Of a stretch of 64,000 bases of DNA, positions 62,306-64,000 are shown one piece after another (position 1 is the stretch's first letter; each line of letters opens with the position of its first letter). The DNA lies in contig NZ_JMKU01000018.1 in NCBI RefSeq assembly GCF_000687165.1, positions 65,821 to 129,820 on the forward strand, written 5' to 3'. The notes beneath the pieces were generated by a model that saw nothing but the letters and a program-made list of their open reading frames with translations, was not told where the DNA came from and made no database searches. The translations under genes were made by a program, and so were the position numbers. Origin of the DNA: Paracidovorax oryzae ATCC 19882 (lineage in GTDB: Bacteria; Pseudomonadota; Gammaproteobacteria; Burkholderiales; Burkholderiaceae_C).

Positions 62306-64000
62306 TCAGCCGCTCGGCGGGGTGGGCGCGGGCAGCGGTTCGAGGGCCTGCGGATCCGCCATGTGCAGCGTCACGCTGGAAGGGTGGGACGGCGACAGGT
62401 GGAGGGTGTTGAGGGCCACGCGCTTTTCGCGGGCTTCGGCAGCGGATTCACCGCTGTTGGGGTTGACGTCGTACTTGGGAAAGTTGCTGCTGGAGATGTC
62501 GAGCCGGATGCGGTGCCCCTTCAGGAAGAGGTTGCCGGTGGCGAACGGCTCGATGGTGATCGCATACACCTTGTGCGGCTCGAGCGGGCTGGGCCGTTCC
62601 CAGGACGCGTGGAAGCGGCAGCGGAAGATGCCGTCCGTGAGATTCAGGGCATAGCCTTCGGGGTAGTCGGCATTGGCCGGGTGCACGTCGATCAGCTTCG
62701 CGGTGAAGTCGGTGTCGGGGCAGTCGGACGAGATGAACAGCCGCACGGTCACCGGGCCGATGACGGCGATGTCCTGTTCCAGCGGCGGGGTCTGGAACGC
62801 CACCACGTCATCGCGCGAGGCCAGTGGCAGGCCCGGCTCCTGTACGCCGAAGAAGCGAGGATCCTCGCGCTGGTCGAAGCCGCCGCCCGAGAATACGGGC
62901 TGGCCGGAAGTCAGCGATCCTCCGATGGTGGGCACGGGCCGGCGCGGGTCCGACTGGTAGCGGATGCATGCGCCGTCCGTGGTGGGAGGCTCCTGGTCGA
63001 GGCGGCCGTCGGCATGCAGGTAGTAGGCGGTGGCATGCGCCTGCGGCACCGGCCAGGCGTCCGCGCGCACCCAGGCGCCGCCATGGTCGATGCGGCCGTG
63101 GGCATCGCGCCGTCCGCTGCCGCCGCCCATCAGAAAGAGCCGCGCTGCCGGGTCCTGGCGGCCCTCCTGCGGCCGGTCCTGCAGCCAGTGCTGAAACCAT
63201 TGCAGGCGGAACGCCAGCCAGTCGGTGGCGACGTTGCCGTCCAGGGCGGCGCGCGGGCCGAATTCCGCGTCGCCGCTGTGCGTGGTGTTGCGGTCCCCGT
63301 GCAGCCAGGGGCCGAGGATCAGGTGCACCGGTGACCGGCGGCCGGTGGCGAGGCCCGCGTGGTTTTCCAGCGTGGTGCGCACGTAGGCGTCGTACCAGCT
63401 GGACATGAGCACCACGGGGATGTCCGGGATGGCGTGGTAGTAGCCCTTCGCGTAGATGCCCAGGCGGCGCCAGGAGGCGTCGAAGGTGTCTGCGCGCCAT
63501 TGCTCGAACAGGTAGTCCTCGTACTCGGGCACGGCGGACAGCGGCGAGTGCCCAGGCCGCCAGGGCATGCGGGCGAACCACTGGCGGATGTCCTGGGCCT
63601 CCAGCGCGGCACGAACGACGGGGTCCTGCTGCGCGGCCGGGCTGAGCTTGGCCTGCTTGAAGGCCCATGTGGCCTGCTTGAGCTCGAAGGCCCCGGACTG
63701 CCGGATGCCGCACTGGTAGCCGTCGGAGAACCCGCCCGAATCCAGCACCATGCAGGCCAGGCCAGGCGGGTTCATACAGGCGAGCGCCATCTGCGTGTGG
63801 GCGGCGTAGGACAGGCCCATGGTCCCGACCCTGCCGTTGCACCAGGGCTGCGCCAGGATCCAGGCGAGCGTGTCGAAGCCGTCCGGGCCTTCGGCGAGGT
63901 ACTTGGTGAAGTGGCCTTCGGAGGCATAGCGGCCGCGGCAGTCCTGGTAGACCACGGCGAATCCCTGGTCGGCGAAGTAGCGGGCCACTTCGGGGCGGGG
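62306..64000 (-). CDS. CocE/NonD-family serine hydrolase (5' end outside the window)
   Basis: About 565 residues are visible; the start lies beyond the window edge. The alpha/beta part shows FAVVYQDCRGRYASEG, the nucleophile Ser in VGTMGLSYAAHTQMALA and the cap region; the C-terminal jelly-roll has DTDFTAKLIDVHPANADYPEGYALNLTDGIFRCRFH and HRIRLDISSSNFPKYDVNPN. Family members cleave esters, amides or X-Pro dipeptides. It may act on the compound taken up or sensed by the porin, binding protein and chemoreceptor downstream. Confidence 0.9.
   Translation of the reverse strand, partial: PRPEVARYFADQGFAVVYQDCRGRYASEGHFTKYLAEGPDGFDTLAWILAQPWCNGRVGTMGLSYAAHTQMALACMNPPGLACMVLDSGGFSDGYQCGIRQSGAFELKQATWAFKQAKLSPAAQQDPVVRAALEAQDIRQWFARMPWRPGHSPLSAVPEYEDYLFEQWRADTFDASWRRLGIYAKGYYHAIPDIPVVLMSSWYDAYVRTTLENHAGLATGRRSPVHLILGPWLHGDRNTTHSGDAEFGPRAALDGNVATDWLAFRLQWFQHWLQDRPQEGRQDPAARLFLMGGGSGRRDAHGRIDHGGAWVRADAWPVPQAHATAYYLHADGRLDQEPPTTDGACIRYQSDPRRPVPTIGGSLTSGQPVFSGGGFDQREDPRFFGVQEPGLPLASRDDVVAFQTPPLEQDIAVIGPVTVRLFISSDCPDTDFTAKLIDVHPANADYPEGYALNLTDGIFRCRFHASWERPSPLEPHKVYAITIEPFATGNLFLKGHRIRLDISSSNFPKYDVNPNSGESAAEAREKRVALNTLHLSPSHPSSVTLHMADPQALEPLPAPTPPSG

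Overview
The window is a piece of a GC-rich (roughly two-thirds G+C) Gram-negative chromosome. Several traits point to a betaproteobacterium of the Comamonadaceae, most likely Acidovorax/Paracidovorax: two orphan Bug-type (TctC) binding proteins, an S-adenosylhomocysteine (SAH) riboswitch in front of ahcY followed by a TlyA-type methyltransferase and metF, a gltIJKL-type amino-acid ABC operon, and housekeeping genes of betaproteobacterial character. The genus is an inference from gene content and not a database match. Coding density is high. I saw no rRNA, tRNA, CRISPR array, insertion sequence, integrase or phage gene.

Layout. 0-14.6 kb is mostly transport: a Bug protein, bactofilin, YciA-like thioesterase, Atm1-type ABC exporter, a TRAP transporter (Q-M-P) with a divergent LysR regulator, two GltI-like binding proteins feeding a GltJKL permease, and a second Bug protein. 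14.6-21.2 kb, on the minus strand, holds an OafA-like acyltransferase, prfC and a tightly packed downstream set (polytopic membrane protein, EmrE-like flippase subunit, polyprenyl-phosphate-type glycosyltransferase, HAD phosphatase) that looks like a surface-glycan modification cassette. 21.2-25.1 kb is the SAH-riboswitch / ahcY / tlyA / metF methyl-cycle unit. 25.1-36.5 kb mixes cell-envelope genes (rlpA, a Ser/Thr kinase, DUF6776, bactofilin, anmK, an M23 peptidase) with rlmJ, rplM-rpsI, erpA and an MFS exporter. 36.6-47.3 kb has tyrS, a GcvA-like LysR regulator beside two DUF2917 genes, a BLUF photoreceptor divergent from a Crp/Fnr regulator, and the amino-sugar genes glmU and glmS with a histidine kinase, an EamA exporter and an AsnC regulator between them. 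47.4-51.7 kb is a TonB receptor / PepSY / DUF2946 metal-uptake unit. 51.7-57.5 kb contains a LysR regulator divergent from dabB-dabA, which encode an inorganic-carbon accumulation complex, then DUF2721 and a 26-residue membrane peptide. 57.5-64.0 kb, on the minus strand, carries a lipase, a chemoreceptor, a type-1 periplasmic binding protein, a porin and a truncated CocE/NonD hydrolase.

The most interesting points are: the DAB carbon-uptake operon with a perfect 8-bp inverted repeat facing its LysR gene; a roughly 100-115-bp structured repeat lying in the same gene-relative orientation after two unrelated stop codons, with a compensatory change in one hairpin; an insertion of about 85 residues in the TlyA methyltransferase; an identical 11-mer upstream of both DUF2917 genes; a BLUF protein with intact flavin residues but Phe and Leu at the usual Trp/Met positions; and a chemoreceptor encoded with a permease-less binding protein, a porin and a hydrolase. 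No wholly new multi-gene system could be proven from sequence alone; the strongest candidates are listed in the findings.
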